Below, one piece after another: positions 34,097 to 46,972 of a DNA stretch of 64,000 nucleotides. Source of the DNA: Planctomycetota bacterium. Lineage in GTDB: Bacteria; Planctomycetota; Phycisphaerae; Sedimentisphaerales; Anaerohalosphaeraceae. Both the position numbers and the translations under genes were made by a program. The notes under the pieces were generated by a model, which saw only the letters and a list, made by a program, of their open reading frames with translations, was not told where the DNA came from and ran no database searches. The stretch spans positions 1-64,000 of the forward strand of contig JAKPDO010000006.1 of assembly GCA_029552545.1 (NCBI GenBank), read 5' to 3'. The stretch's first letter is position 1. Each line of letters begins with the position of its first letter.

Positions 34097-35863
34097 CTAC
34101 ATCTGTTCAGGAGTTTCTATCCCCAAAAGGTCCTGCATTCCGTGCCGAATGACCCGTGCGGTCAGTTCGCACAGGAGCAGACGGCTGGGACGCACATCCG
34201 CCGGCGCCCCCAGCACCGGACAGGCGTTGTAAAACCGGCTGAATGACTGCGACAGGTCGTACAGGTAGGCCGTCAGCAGATTCGGCCGGTAGGAGGCCGC
34301 CGCCGATTCAATCGCCTGCTCATAGCTGATGAGTTTCTTGGCCAGTTCGATTTCCGCCGCATCCGACAGGACAACCCGCTCGATTCCCGCCAGTTCCCGC
34401 TCCACATCCACTTCTTTGCCCGCCGCCTTGCGCTCGATGGAGCGGATGCGGGCGTAGGCATACTGCATGTACGGGGCTGTGTTGCCGTCCATCGCCAGCA
34501 TCTTGTCGAAGCTGAACACGTAGTCCGTATCGCGGTTGTTGGCGTAGTCGGCGTATTTGACCGCCCCGATTCCCACCGCCCGCGCGATGGCCGCCTTTTG
34601 TTCGGCGGGCAGAGAAGGATTTTTCTCCTCCACCACCGCCCGCGCCTTTTCCACGGCCTCTTCGAGCAGGTCCTTGAGTTTGACCGTACCGCCTTCGCGT
34701 GTCTTAAACGGCCGCCCATCCGGCCCGAGCATTGTGCCGAACGTCACATGCACCAGCTCCACCCGGCTGTCTGTCCAGCCCGCCGCACGGGCCGTCTCGA
34801 ACAGCATTTGAAAATGGAGCGTCTGCCGTGCGTCCGTCACATAGACAATCTTGTCCGCTCCGAGATGAGCAATGCGGAACCGCAGTGCCGCCAAATCCGT
34901 CGTCGCATACAGATACGCTCCGTCGGATTTCTGAATAATGAACGGCAGGGGGGCGCCGTCCTTGCCGACAAATCCCTTCGGAAATACGCATACCGCCCCC
35001 TCCGAATCGACCGCCAGCCCTTTCTGCCGCAGTTCCTTGACCACTTCCGGCAGCATTGCCGCATAAAAACTTTCTCCCCGCTCATCCTCCCGCTTCAGCG
35101 TTATATTCAACAGGGCATAAATTGGCTGATAGTGCCGACGCGACTGCTCGACAATGTGCTGCCAGAGCCGAATGGTTTCCGGGTCGTGATTGTGCAGCTT
35201 GACCACCTCTGCCCGGGCCGTCTTTTCAAACTCTGGGTCCTGTTCGCTTCGCTGCTTGGCGTTTTGGTAGAAGACCTCCAAATCCGCAATCGCCGCCGAA
35301 GAGGGATTGTCCAGCACGTGCAGATATTCGGCCTTCAGGTACGCCGTCAGCATCCCGAACTGTGTTCCCCAGTCACCGATATGATTCTGTCGGATGACGC
35401 GATGTCCTTCAAAGTCGTGGACGCGGGCGATCCAGTCGCCGATGATAGTGCTTCGCAGATGGCCGACGTGCATTTCTTTGGCGATGTTCGGTCCGGAGTA
35501 GTCCACCACGATGGTTTTCGGTTTTTCCGCCGGCTCCATACCCAGTCGAACCGGGTCGGTGAACATTCCCAGCAGCCGCTGCTCCAGCAGAGAAGGTTTC
35601 AGACGCAGGTTGATAAAACCCGGGCCGGCAATCTCGACGGTTTCGCACAGGTCGTTGATTTGCAGAAGCCGGACGACCTGCTCGGCTAACTGTCTCGGAT
35701 TCGTTTTGAGCTGCTTAGCGGCGGCCATCACCCCGTTGGCCTGGTAATCCCCGAAGGCCGGGTTTTTCGACGGGCTCACCAGTGCCGCCGCCTCCGCCGG
35801 ACCGCCGGCCTTCCGCAGGGCCTCCGAAATCCGCTCCTCCAGAATCGTCAGCAGATTTTTCAT
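34097..35863 (-). CDS. argS: Arginyl-tRNA synthetase
   Basis: The protein is about 588 residues from ATG 35863 (MKNLLTILEERISEAL). It has the class I HIGH-type motif AKEMHVGHLRSTIIGDW preceded by DYSGPNIAKEM. The N-terminal Arg-specific domain has NPAFGDYQANGVMAAAKQL, and the C-terminal anticodon-binding DALR domain has MQYAYARIRSIERKA and LLCELTARVIRHGMQDLLGI. It charges tRNA-Arg with arginine. Its start overlaps the rsfS stop in an ATGA arrangement. It converges on nikR, with 12 bases between the stops. Confidence 0.97.
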   Translation of the reverse strand: MKNLLTILEERISEALRKAGGPAEAAALVSPSKNPAFGDYQANGVMAAAKQLKTNPRQLAEQVVRLLQINDLCETVEIAGPGFINLRLKPSLLEQRLLGMFTDPVRLGMEPAEKPKTIVVDYSGPNIAKEMHVGHLRSTIIGDWIARVHDFEGHRVIRQNHIGDWGTQFGMLTAYLKAEYLHVLDNPSSAAIADLEVFYQNAKQRSEQDPEFEKTARAEVVKLHNHDPETIRLWQHIVEQSRRHYQPIYALLNITLKREDERGESFYAAMLPEVVKELRQKGLAVDSEGAVCVFPKGFVGKDGAPLPFIIQKSDGAYLYATTDLAALRFRIAHLGADKIVYVTDARQTLHFQMLFETARAAGWTDSRVELVHVTFGTMLGPDGRPFKTREGGTVKLKDLLEEAVEKARAVVEEKNPSLPAEQKAAIARAVGIGAVKYADYANNRDTDYVFSFDKMLAMDGNTAPYMQYAYARIRSIERKAAGKEVDVERELAGIERVVLSDAAEIELAKKLISYEQAIESAAASYRPNLLTAYLYDLSQSFSRFYNACPVLGAPADVRPSRLLLCELTARVIRHGMQDLLGIETPEQM

Positions 35864-36294
35864 CGCCTGCCCGGCTCCTCCAGCTCCAGCCGCTGGGCAT
35901 CCCCCCAGAGCATCTCCAGATTGTAATACGCCCGCGTTTCCGCGTTGAACAGGTGCACCACCACATCCACAAAATCCAGCAGAATCCACCGTCCCTGTTC
36001 ATAGCCGGCCCGCCCGAACCGCGGATAATTGAACCGCTCGCCTGCGTCCGAAATCTCATCGGCGACGCTGCGGGCCTGCCGGTCGCTGGTGCTGGTGGCA
36101 ATCACGAAATAATTCGTTGCCGGACTGATAGTCCGCAGGTCCAGAATCACAATATCGCTGCAGTGCCGGTCCCTCGCGATTGCCGCCGCCGTCATCGCAA
36201 ACTGCCGGTCCGGTGAAACGGGCTCCTTTTTGGTTTTTCGCCTGGCCGGTGCTTTCTCGGCCGGCTTCTTTTTTGACGTTTTTTTTGCTGCCAA
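35860..36294 (-). CDS. rsfS: Ribosome silencing factor RsfS
   Basis: The C-terminal ~110 residues match RsfS/Iojap: CSDIVILDLRTISPATNYFVIATS, ARSVADEI, EQGRWILLDFVDVVVHLF and the closing YYNLEMLWGDA. RsfS binds L14 of the 50S subunit and blocks subunit joining under starvation. The start is set at TTG 36294 with GAGGA six bases upstream; the frame stays open to 36438 but crosses a terminator hairpin. From the TTG there is a lysine/alanine-rich N-terminal tail (KKTSKKKPAEKAPARRKTKK) not typical of RsfS, possibly an RNA-binding extension. It is coupled to argS by a 4-base overlap. Confidence 0.88.
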   Translation of the reverse strand: MAAKKTSKKKPAEKAPARRKTKKEPVSPDRQFAMTAAAIARDRHCSDIVILDLRTISPATNYFVIATSTSDRQARSVADEISDAGERFNYPRFGRAGYEQGRWILLDFVDVVVHLFNAETRAYYNLEMLWGDAQRLELEEPGRR

Positions 36295-36325
36295 AGCAGA
36301 TTCCTCGCGAGTTTTTGCTCCATTC

Positions 36326-36357
36326 AAAAAACAGGGGCGACCATCAGGCCGCCCCTG
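36326..36357 (-). terminator. Rho-independent terminator downstream of hppA
   Basis: On the minus strand an 8-base-pair GC-rich stem (36332-36339 with 36350-36357, CAGGGGCG/CGCCCCTG, and further inner pairing) is followed by six T residues (36326-36331). It lies 41 bases after the hppA stop and about 30 bases before the proposed rsfS start. It should separate the hppA message from rsfS-argS, or attenuate readthrough. Confidence 0.88.
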
Positions 36358-36397
36358 CAGGATACGTTCGTGGAAAGGATTCGTCAAGGATGCCGCG

Positions 36398-38824
<2,427 letters not shown>

Positions 38825-38977
38825 CTGTTCATCCTTTCCAGAATCTGTATCCTAAATTCCCTATTGTATGAAAATTGTAAACAGTGTATCGGTTTTTGGG
38901 GGTTTTTCAACCCCCAAATTCAAGGTTTCCATGCCCGTTTTTCAGCGGTCGGACTCCCAAGGGATTTGGGGAATCCC

Positions 38978-40180
38978 TTATGTGTGGTAATCCGCATTAA
39001 TCGTTATGTATTCACGACTTAAATCGCATCCCATGCAGAAATCGCTGTGGATGCCTGCGCCCAGATATACCGTGATAGTATGTTCTTTCTGGGCGATAAT
39101 CCGCGAGACCTTTTTGGGATCGAATCGTGCGGGTTGACCGTTTCGAAATACAGTAATTTGCCCAATTTTGCAAGTTAATTTTTCCGGATTTAACCGAACG
39201 CCGCTGGAGCCGACGGCGCAGATAATCCGTCCCCAGTTTGGGTCTGCGCCGTGCACCGCACATTTGACCAAATCATAGTTGGCGACTGCACGGGCGGCCT
39301 GACGGGCTTCGGCTGCCGAAGCCGCTCCCTCAATAACGACCGTAAACATTCGGGTCGCCCCCTCCGCATCCAGGGCCATCTGTCGGGCCAGGTCCAGGCA
39401 CAGCTCCGTCAGTGCGGTTTCGAATCGATGATAGGCCCCGTCCTGTTTCTGAATCATCCGATTGCCCGCCAGACCGGAGGCCAGAATCATTGCTGTATCG
39501 TTGGTGCTTTGATGTCCGTCCACCGTCAGCCGATTCAGCGACTGGTCCACGGCCGTGCGGAGTGCTTTTTGCAGAAGCGGTTTGCGAATCGCTGCATCCG
39601 TCGTCAGAATGCAAAGCGTGGTAGCCATGTTCGGCCCAATCATTCCGGCCCCTTTGACGGTTCCGGCCAGCGTCACGGTTTTGCCGTTCAGTTTGACGGT
39701 TCGGACGGCGTTTTTGACTTTTGTGTCCGTTGTCAGAATGGCCTTGGCAAAATTCAATCCCGCGGCGGCTCCTTCTCCGAGGCGGGCGGCGGCCTTGCGG
39801 AGGCCTTCGCAGACGGTTTGAATCGGCAGGGGGTGTCCAATAATCCCCGTCGAGGCAATCAGAACCTGTTCCGGTCGAATCCCCAGCAATTCCGCACTGG
39901 TTTGACACATCTTTTGGGCGTCGGCAATCCCTTTTTGCCCCGTGCAGGCGTTGGCGTTGCCGCTGTTGATGACGGCGGCAAAGGTGCGTCCGCTTCGAGC
40001 GTGCTCCCGACAAACCGTCACAGCCGCAGAAACAATTTTGTTGGTGGTAAAGACAGCCGCCGCCGCTGCACCGTTCGGACAGTACAGCAAAGCCAGGTCC
40101 GGTTTGCCGCTGGCCTTAATGCCGCAATGCAGCCCGGCCGCCAGAAACCCTTTTGGGGCTGTAATCGTCAGGTTTTTCAT
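38978..40180 (-). CDS. argJ: Bifunctional ornithine acetyltransferase/N-acetylglutamate synthase ArgJ
   Basis: The 400-residue protein has the autoproteolysis/nucleophile motif KGAGMIGPNMATTLCILTTD, where the second threonine of MATT becomes the N-terminal nucleophile of the beta chain. INSGNANACTGQKG is the oxyanion region, and SDFCMGCDLSREYITINADY is the canonical C-terminus. It transfers acetyl from N-acetylornithine to glutamate in the cyclic arginine pathway. The start has a good AAGGAAGGGAAC site. It lies upstream of hppA in the same direction, 153 bases away. Confidence 0.97.
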   Translation of the reverse strand: MKNLTITAPKGFLAAGLHCGIKASGKPDLALLYCPNGAAAAAVFTTNKIVSAAVTVCREHARSGRTFAAVINSGNANACTGQKGIADAQKMCQTSAELLGIRPEQVLIASTGIIGHPLPIQTVCEGLRKAAARLGEGAAAGLNFAKAILTTDTKVKNAVRTVKLNGKTVTLAGTVKGAGMIGPNMATTLCILTTDAAIRKPLLQKALRTAVDQSLNRLTVDGHQSTNDTAMILASGLAGNRMIQKQDGAYHRFETALTELCLDLARQMALDAEGATRMFTVVIEGAASAAEARQAARAVANYDLVKCAVHGADPNWGRIICAVGSSGVRLNPEKLTCKIGQITVFRNGQPARFDPKKVSRIIAQKEHTITVYLGAGIHSDFCMGCDLSREYITINADYHT

Positions 40181-40371
40181 CTTTGTTCCCTTCCTTGTTG
40201 TATCGTTCGAATGGATAAGTCAAAATTCAGTAAAGTATTGTATTCAGAAAATGCAGTTTTTCCAAAGAAAACCGGTCGAGGGCAATGAAGAAAACGGCTC
40301 TTTTTTATCAGGATAAAAGGGGGGCTTCCAAAGCAGAAAACACAGAAAGAGACACATCGTCATCCTGTGTA

Positions 40372-41223
40372 TTATAGAACAGTTCGATTTTGTGAACGTT
40401 CATCTTCCATGTCGCCTGGGCCGTTGGTAAGAATCCCCCGAATGGCCAAATCGCGGAAGGGGGCTGCCGGGTCATAAAAGGTTTGGTTCAGGTCAACAAG
40501 ATTCAGAATCAGCCCTTCCTGATGTTCCGGACACTGAGCGATGATTCGACCGTCCGGCTGGATAAAACAGGACGGATACGGACAATACCAGCCGCAGGAG
40601 TTGGACATGCTCACCCAGAAGCCGTTGTCGGCCGCATTCGCCTGCATCGTCTGCCGCATAATCTCCGAATGGATGCTCGGACCCTGCTGGCGGGCATTAT
40701 AAAAAGATTGAAAAATTACCTTGACCCCTTCCTTGTACAAAGCCCGGTACAGTTCCGGAAACCGCAGGTCAAAACAAATCAGCAAAGAACATTTTATCCC
40801 GTGAATGTTAAAATAGACAAAATGGTTGCCGGGTGTGTAGTATTTCAAATCCCATTCCGTACAGAACCGTTTGTCATAGCGGTCGGCAATTTTCCCTTCC
40901 GGACTAATCAAATAAAGACTATTGTGCGGTTTATGGGGGGCAGTCAGCCGGTGGCTTGAGCCCAGGACCACCCAGAGTTTTAGCTCACCCGCCAGCGCCA
41001 TAAGGTCCAGCATCTTGCTTTTCAGCAGGTCCCAGTCAAAGTTTTCAAAAGACTCAAAGTCCACACTCGCATAGCCGCTGAGGGCACATTCCGAAAAGTG
41101 AACGATGTCGGCCTTTTCCCGGGCGGCCTCTTCCATCAGCGAGGCAATATGGGCGGCATTGGCGGCAATATCCGCACAAACCGGAAACTGACAGGTGGCA
41201 ATCCGCAGCTGACCTGAATTCAT
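40372..41223 (-). CDS. Carbon-nitrogen hydrolase (nitrilase superfamily)
   Basis: The protein is about 283 residues from ATG 41223 (a TTG at 41241 would add six residues). The Glu-Lys-Cys triad of the superfamily is present: glutamate in IVHFSECALSGY, lysine in IADRYDKRFC, and cysteine in KCSLLICFDLRFPELYR. The protein hydrolyses a carbon-nitrogen bond; it resembles amidases such as N-carbamoyl hydrolases, but the substrate cannot be named. It lies divergent from a deaminase gene 160 bases away, suggesting shared nucleobase or amino-compound salvage. That link is inference. Confidence 0.87.
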   Translation of the reverse strand: MNSGQLRIATCQFPVCADIAANAAHIASLMEEAAREKADIVHFSECALSGYASVDFESFENFDWDLLKSKMLDLMALAGELKLWVVLGSSHRLTAPHKPHNSLYLISPEGKIADRYDKRFCTEWDLKYYTPGNHFVYFNIHGIKCSLLICFDLRFPELYRALYKEGVKVIFQSFYNARQQGPSIHSEIMRQTMQANAADNGFWVSMSNSCGWYCPYPSCFIQPDGRIIAQCPEHQEGLILNLVDLNQTFYDPAAPFRDLAIRGILTNGPGDMEDERSQNRTVL

Positions 41224-41382
41224 CGTTTCTCGCCCGGACAATTCCGAATAAAAAAAGTGCTTGCGTTGGACTCCGAAATCCTCAAAACTGGCTGACTGAC
41301 AGGAAATACCCTATCATTCAGCAGGATGAAATCAAGGAAAAACCGTTCTGGAGTCGGCCCGACGGCCGGAAAGGAAAAGTCA

Positions 41383-41946
41383 ATGGAAACCGGATTTTCT
41401 GTAGTGCTTCCCCCGTGGATGCAGGGTTTTCTGCGTTCCGGAAAGGGCCCTTTTTCCTCTCCCGAAGAGAAAATGAGATGGGTGATAGACCTGTCCCGGC
41501 TGAATGTCGAATACAAAACCGGCGGGCCGTTTGCTGCGGCGGTTTTTGAACAAAACAGCGGTCGATTGGTTGCCGCCGGTGTCAATCTTGTGCTCGTTTC
41601 AGGTTTGAGCATTGCCCATGCAGAAATCACAGCTATTTCTCTGGCTCAAAAAATCCTCTCCGAGCATCGGCTGTCCTCTCGTTCCGGCGGACAGTATGAA
41701 TTGTATTCTTCCTGTCAGCCCTGCGCGATGTGTTTAGGGGCAATCCCTTGGTCAGGCATATCCGTTCTGGTCTGTGCCGCCCGCGAGGAGGATGCACGAC
41801 GGGCCGGCTTTGATGAAGGAGACAAACCTTCGGATTGGTGTGCGGGTCTGGAGAAGAGGGGAATCCGGGTTCATTTGGATCTGCTTCGGCAGGAGGCCGC
41901 TGCGGTGATTCAACAGTATGCCGCCGAAGGGGGAATCTTGTATTAG
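41383..41946 (+). CDS. CMP/dCMP-type deaminase (guanine deaminase-like)
   Basis: ATG 41383 is preferred to 41326 because AAGGA lies just upstream and the protein then has 187 residues, close to guanine deaminase/tRNA deaminase length. The zinc site is complete: histidine and catalytic glutamate in SIAHAEITAISLAQ, and two cysteines in SSCQPCAMCLGAIPWSGI. The DEGDKPSDWCAGLEKRGI region is similar to guanine deaminases of the GuaD type. Deamination of guanine, cytidine or a related base is expected; the exact substrate is uncertain. Confidence 0.82.
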   Translation: METGFSVVLPPWMQGFLRSGKGPFSSPEEKMRWVIDLSRLNVEYKTGGPFAAAVFEQNSGRLVAAGVNLVLVSGLSIAHAEITAISLAQKILSEHRLSSRSGGQYELYSSCQPCAMCLGAIPWSGISVLVCAAREEDARRAGFDEGDKPSDWCAGLEKRGIRVHLDLLRQEAAAVIQQYAAEGGILY

Positions 41947-42020
41947 TTCTTTATTGACAAGAACTTATAAAACATTCTGTTCTGAGATGCTTCCGCGTAA
42001 CTTTTGGGCAATCCGTCCGC

Positions 42021-42061
42021 AAAACAAAAGAGGGTTTTGCAGTTTCTGCAAAACCCTCTTT
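42021..42061 (-). terminator. Rho-independent terminator of the lysine-rich small gene
   Basis: A perfect 16-base-pair stem (42027-42042 with 42046-42061) closes on a 3-base loop. On the minus strand it is followed by TGTTTT. It begins 23 bases after the stop of the 28-codon gene. It may also stop + strand transcription from the deaminase gene. Confidence 0.85.
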
Positions 42062-42083
42062 GTGCGCCACAGTGTTGTGGATG

Positions 42084-42170
42084 TTATTTTTTCTTCTTGG
42101 CGACTTTCTTCTCGGCTGTTTTCTTGGCTGTCTTCTTGGCGGTTTTTTTCTTTGCGGCTTTCTTTGCCAT
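42084..42170 (-). CDS. Very small lysine/alanine-rich basic protein (28 residues), histone-H1-tail-like
   Basis: The gene has ATG at 42170, 28 codons and TAA at 42084. The product is almost entirely Lys, Ala and Thr in AKKxAKKTAKK-type repeats, like the C-terminal tails of histone H1/Hc1-type proteins, and should bind nucleic acid or acidic polymers. It is preceded by a near-perfect ribosome-binding site (AAAGGAGGTGA, 42178-42188), a consensus-like promoter about 80 bases upstream, and a strong terminator downstream. Those signals make it a real, probably highly expressed gene despite its size. A longer antisense-frame ORF over the same bases lacks such signals. The function is unknown. Confidence 0.75.
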   Translation of the reverse strand: MAKKAAKKKTAKKTAKKTAEKKVAKKKK

Positions 42171-42257
42171 TCTTCAGTCACCTCCTTTCGGATTGGTCTG
42201 TACTTTTCTCTTTTCTTTGCTGTCTTGGCTTTGACAAAGAGCATTTCATCGATGATG

Positions 42258-42287
42258 ATTATACAGAATTATCGACAAAAAGTTCAA
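42258..42287 (-). promoter_or_regulatory. Strong sigma-70-type promoter for the lysine-rich small gene
   Basis: On the minus strand TTGAAC (42282-42287) and TATAAT (42258-42263, a perfect -10) are 18 bases apart. The predicted transcript starts near 42251, has a leader of about 80 bases, and would end at the hairpin near 42021, giving an RNA of roughly 230 bases. Confidence 0.65.
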
Positions 42288-42614
42288 TCTTCCTTCATTT
42301 TTTTTTCATCTTCATTTTGTCATCCGCTCTCTCCGGCGGCTCCTGAGGACAGAAGCCAACCGGCCGAACCGCTGGAAACAGCTGCTGTGCTCCAAGGGAA
42401 GTCGGAGGAAATTGTATTTCTTAAAATGCATTAAAACCCTTCTTTCGCCGCAAAATAAAGAAGAGTTTAAAAAGAACGCTTTCGATGCTTTTTGGGGGCT
42501 CCGCCCATGCGGCTCTTTCCTAAGACCGGGAAATCTTCACGCGAGAAAAATTTCTGTTTTTGAAAAAAAATTCCTGCAGTATGATGTCACAGCGGAAGGT
42601 TTCCACAGGTTGTT
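42288..42614. other. Intergenic region between the small lysine-rich gene and nadD
   Basis: No supported gene is seen. It is AT-rich, with short ORFs only and no coding-like composition. It presumably holds the nadD promoter; no clear -35/-10 pair was identified for nadD. Confidence 0.4.
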
Positions 42615-45507
<2,893 letters not shown>

Positions 45508-46152
45508 TTGGCACAACGTCGAAATCAGCGTGCGCTGGCTGTTATTCGAGCCCTTCGCTCCCGCCAGCGTCGGCTCAATCAGCAGATAGAAATCCTCTGT
45601 CAGGACATGGTGGCCGCCCACGGCCAATTCGCCCAAAAAATCGCCCGGCTGACCTTTGCCGCCGGTTTTTATGAAACGCTTTTGAGCTGCGGCACACTCG
45701 AAACCCTGCTCGACAAGGCCGCCCAGTCCATCCGTTCACGGATCCCTGATGCGGGGGTGGCCGTGTTTCTGCTCGAAAAGCAGGGCTTTGACATCCATAT
45801 TGCCGCCGCCCCGCAGGGGACTTTCGCCGTCGGACGCGACGAACTGCAGCAGTGGTTTACTGTTGAGACCGCAACGGCCGTTGCTCTGGCCGGACGCATC
45901 TGTTCAGCCAATCGGCTTCTGTCGCTGGGGATGCAGGCCCCGCCCGGCGTGCTTAAACAGCTCTCGCCGGCTGCGGTTCCGCTGGGGGTGCTGGGCTGTG
46001 CCGTCGGGTTTGTGCTGGTTTGGCGAACGGCCGACAATCCCATCCGGCCCGAGCAGCTGGAAGCCCTCGCCGCCGCTGCCGCAGGACTCCGCGCCGCCGT
46101 TTTGGCGCACCGCAGCGCCGCCGACCTTAAACCCAAATGCCTGCCCTGCTGA
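45508..46152 (+). CDS. Protein of unknown function, coiled coil plus GAF-like domain
   Basis: TTG 45508 is the likely start, with CAGGAG seven bases upstream (214 residues). Residues ~1-40 are basic and helical with coiled-coil spacing. Residues ~45-205 alternate helix and strand (AGVAVFLLEKQGFDIHIAAA, AVPLGVLGCAVGFVLVWRTA, LEALAAAAAGLRAAVLAHRS), the plan of a GAF sensor domain, though no ligand motif is identifiable. No output domain is attached. It is monocistronic and divergent from ligA. Function is unknown; a signalling adaptor is one possibility. Confidence 0.55.
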   Translation: MAQRRNQRALAVIRALRSRQRRLNQQIEILCQDMVAAHGQFAQKIARLTFAAGFYETLLSCGTLETLLDKAAQSIRSRIPDAGVAVFLLEKQGFDIHIAAAPQGTFAVGRDELQQWFTVETATAVALAGRICSANRLLSLGMQAPPGVLKQLSPAAVPLGVLGCAVGFVLVWRTADNPIRPEQLEALAAAAAGLRAAVLAHRSAADLKPKCLPC

Positions 46153-46181
46153 AGGGGATGAGAGGAAATCATTTCTTGCTT

Positions 46182-46922
46182 TTACACGCTTTTTAAAATA
46201 AGCAAGGAGGATAATCCAAGCAGGGGACCCAAGCTCATAATCTTGTTTGATTTTTCCAAATTGTGCTTGGCGCAGAGAATCCGTACATTGTCGGCTGTAA
46301 TACTGCTGCCCCCTTTGGAATAAGGAATGTCATGGTCAAAATGTAGGTTCGTCGTGGCCCCACAGAGTACACAACGCCCCTTGTCCCGTTTCCACACTTG
46401 CACCTTCACAGGTGTAGGAATTGTCCGGGTTTCTTTTAAAAAGGGTTCGGTTTCTTTTGGACCGGCACAGGGCCGCAAGAAGAATCGAAAAACATTCCTC
46501 CGGCCATCATAAACAATCTTGGCGTCAATCAATTCGAAACGCCCTTGGTCGCACCAGACGCCTTGGCTGATTTTTTCATAGACTTGGACGATTTCCGGCT
46601 CTTGCTTGCCTTCTTTGTAGGCCATGACGGCTTGATAAAACTTGCCGTTTTCGGTTAGATTTCCTTTGGGGGTCTTCATTGGTTGATCAATCGACTTGAC
46701 ATTCACCGAGCGATTTTTTCGGCGGGATTCATCGTGGCCTTCATACTCCAGCAAGCCCAGGTCCTCGTGCCATCTGTCGTTATAAGGGGCCCCTTTGCGA
46801 ACGCTCATCAAAAGAACCGAGTAGGTGGGATGAAGCCGGAAATTCATCCCTTTCTGAATCATCATCCCCTCCCGACGAATAATCTCCGTATAGGGGATAA
46901 TACTTTGATAAGTCCTGGACAT
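46182..46922 (-). CDS. HNH endonuclease with N-terminal SRA-like modified-DNA reader (McrA-like)
   Basis: The 246-residue protein has an N-terminal region with LGLLEYEGHDESRRKN, then VQVYEKISQGVWCDQGRFEL and RRNVFRFFLRPC, a pattern resembling SRA/YDG-type modified-base readers. The C-terminal HNH nuclease has RCVLCGATTNLHFDHDIPYS, the asparagine in ITADNVRILCAKHN, and paired cysteines that could hold zinc. Such an architecture is typical of type IV restriction enzymes that cut methylated or otherwise modified DNA. It lies 50 bases downstream of a SNF2-Mrr gene on the same strand and may belong to one defence unit. The SRA assignment is tentative; the HNH domain is secure. Confidence 0.8.
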   Translation of the reverse strand: MSRTYQSIIPYTEIIRREGMMIQKGMNFRLHPTYSVLLMSVRKGAPYNDRWHEDLGLLEYEGHDESRRKNRSVNVKSIDQPMKTPKGNLTENGKFYQAVMAYKEGKQEPEIVQVYEKISQGVWCDQGRFELIDAKIVYDGRRNVFRFFLRPCAGPKETEPFLKETRTIPTPVKVQVWKRDKGRCVLCGATTNLHFDHDIPYSKGGSSITADNVRILCAKHNLEKSNKIMSLGPLLGLSSLLILKSV

Positions 46923-46972
46923 AATTCAATTTTTATCTTGTCGAGTTACTTAAGGAAATCACAATAAAAGAA

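Noticed and set aside
38895-38918. Hairpin TTTGGGGG/CCCCCAAA between argJ and hppA considered as a terminator
   Set aside because: It is not followed by a T-tract on either strand. A second hairpin over the argJ stop (38959-38979) has the same problem.
41951-42244. 97-codon minus-strand frame overlapping the lysine-rich small gene in another frame
   Set aside because: The ribosome-binding site, promoter and terminator fit the 28-codon frame; this frame lacks its own signals and is Arg-rich as a frame-shifted reading of Lys codons would be.
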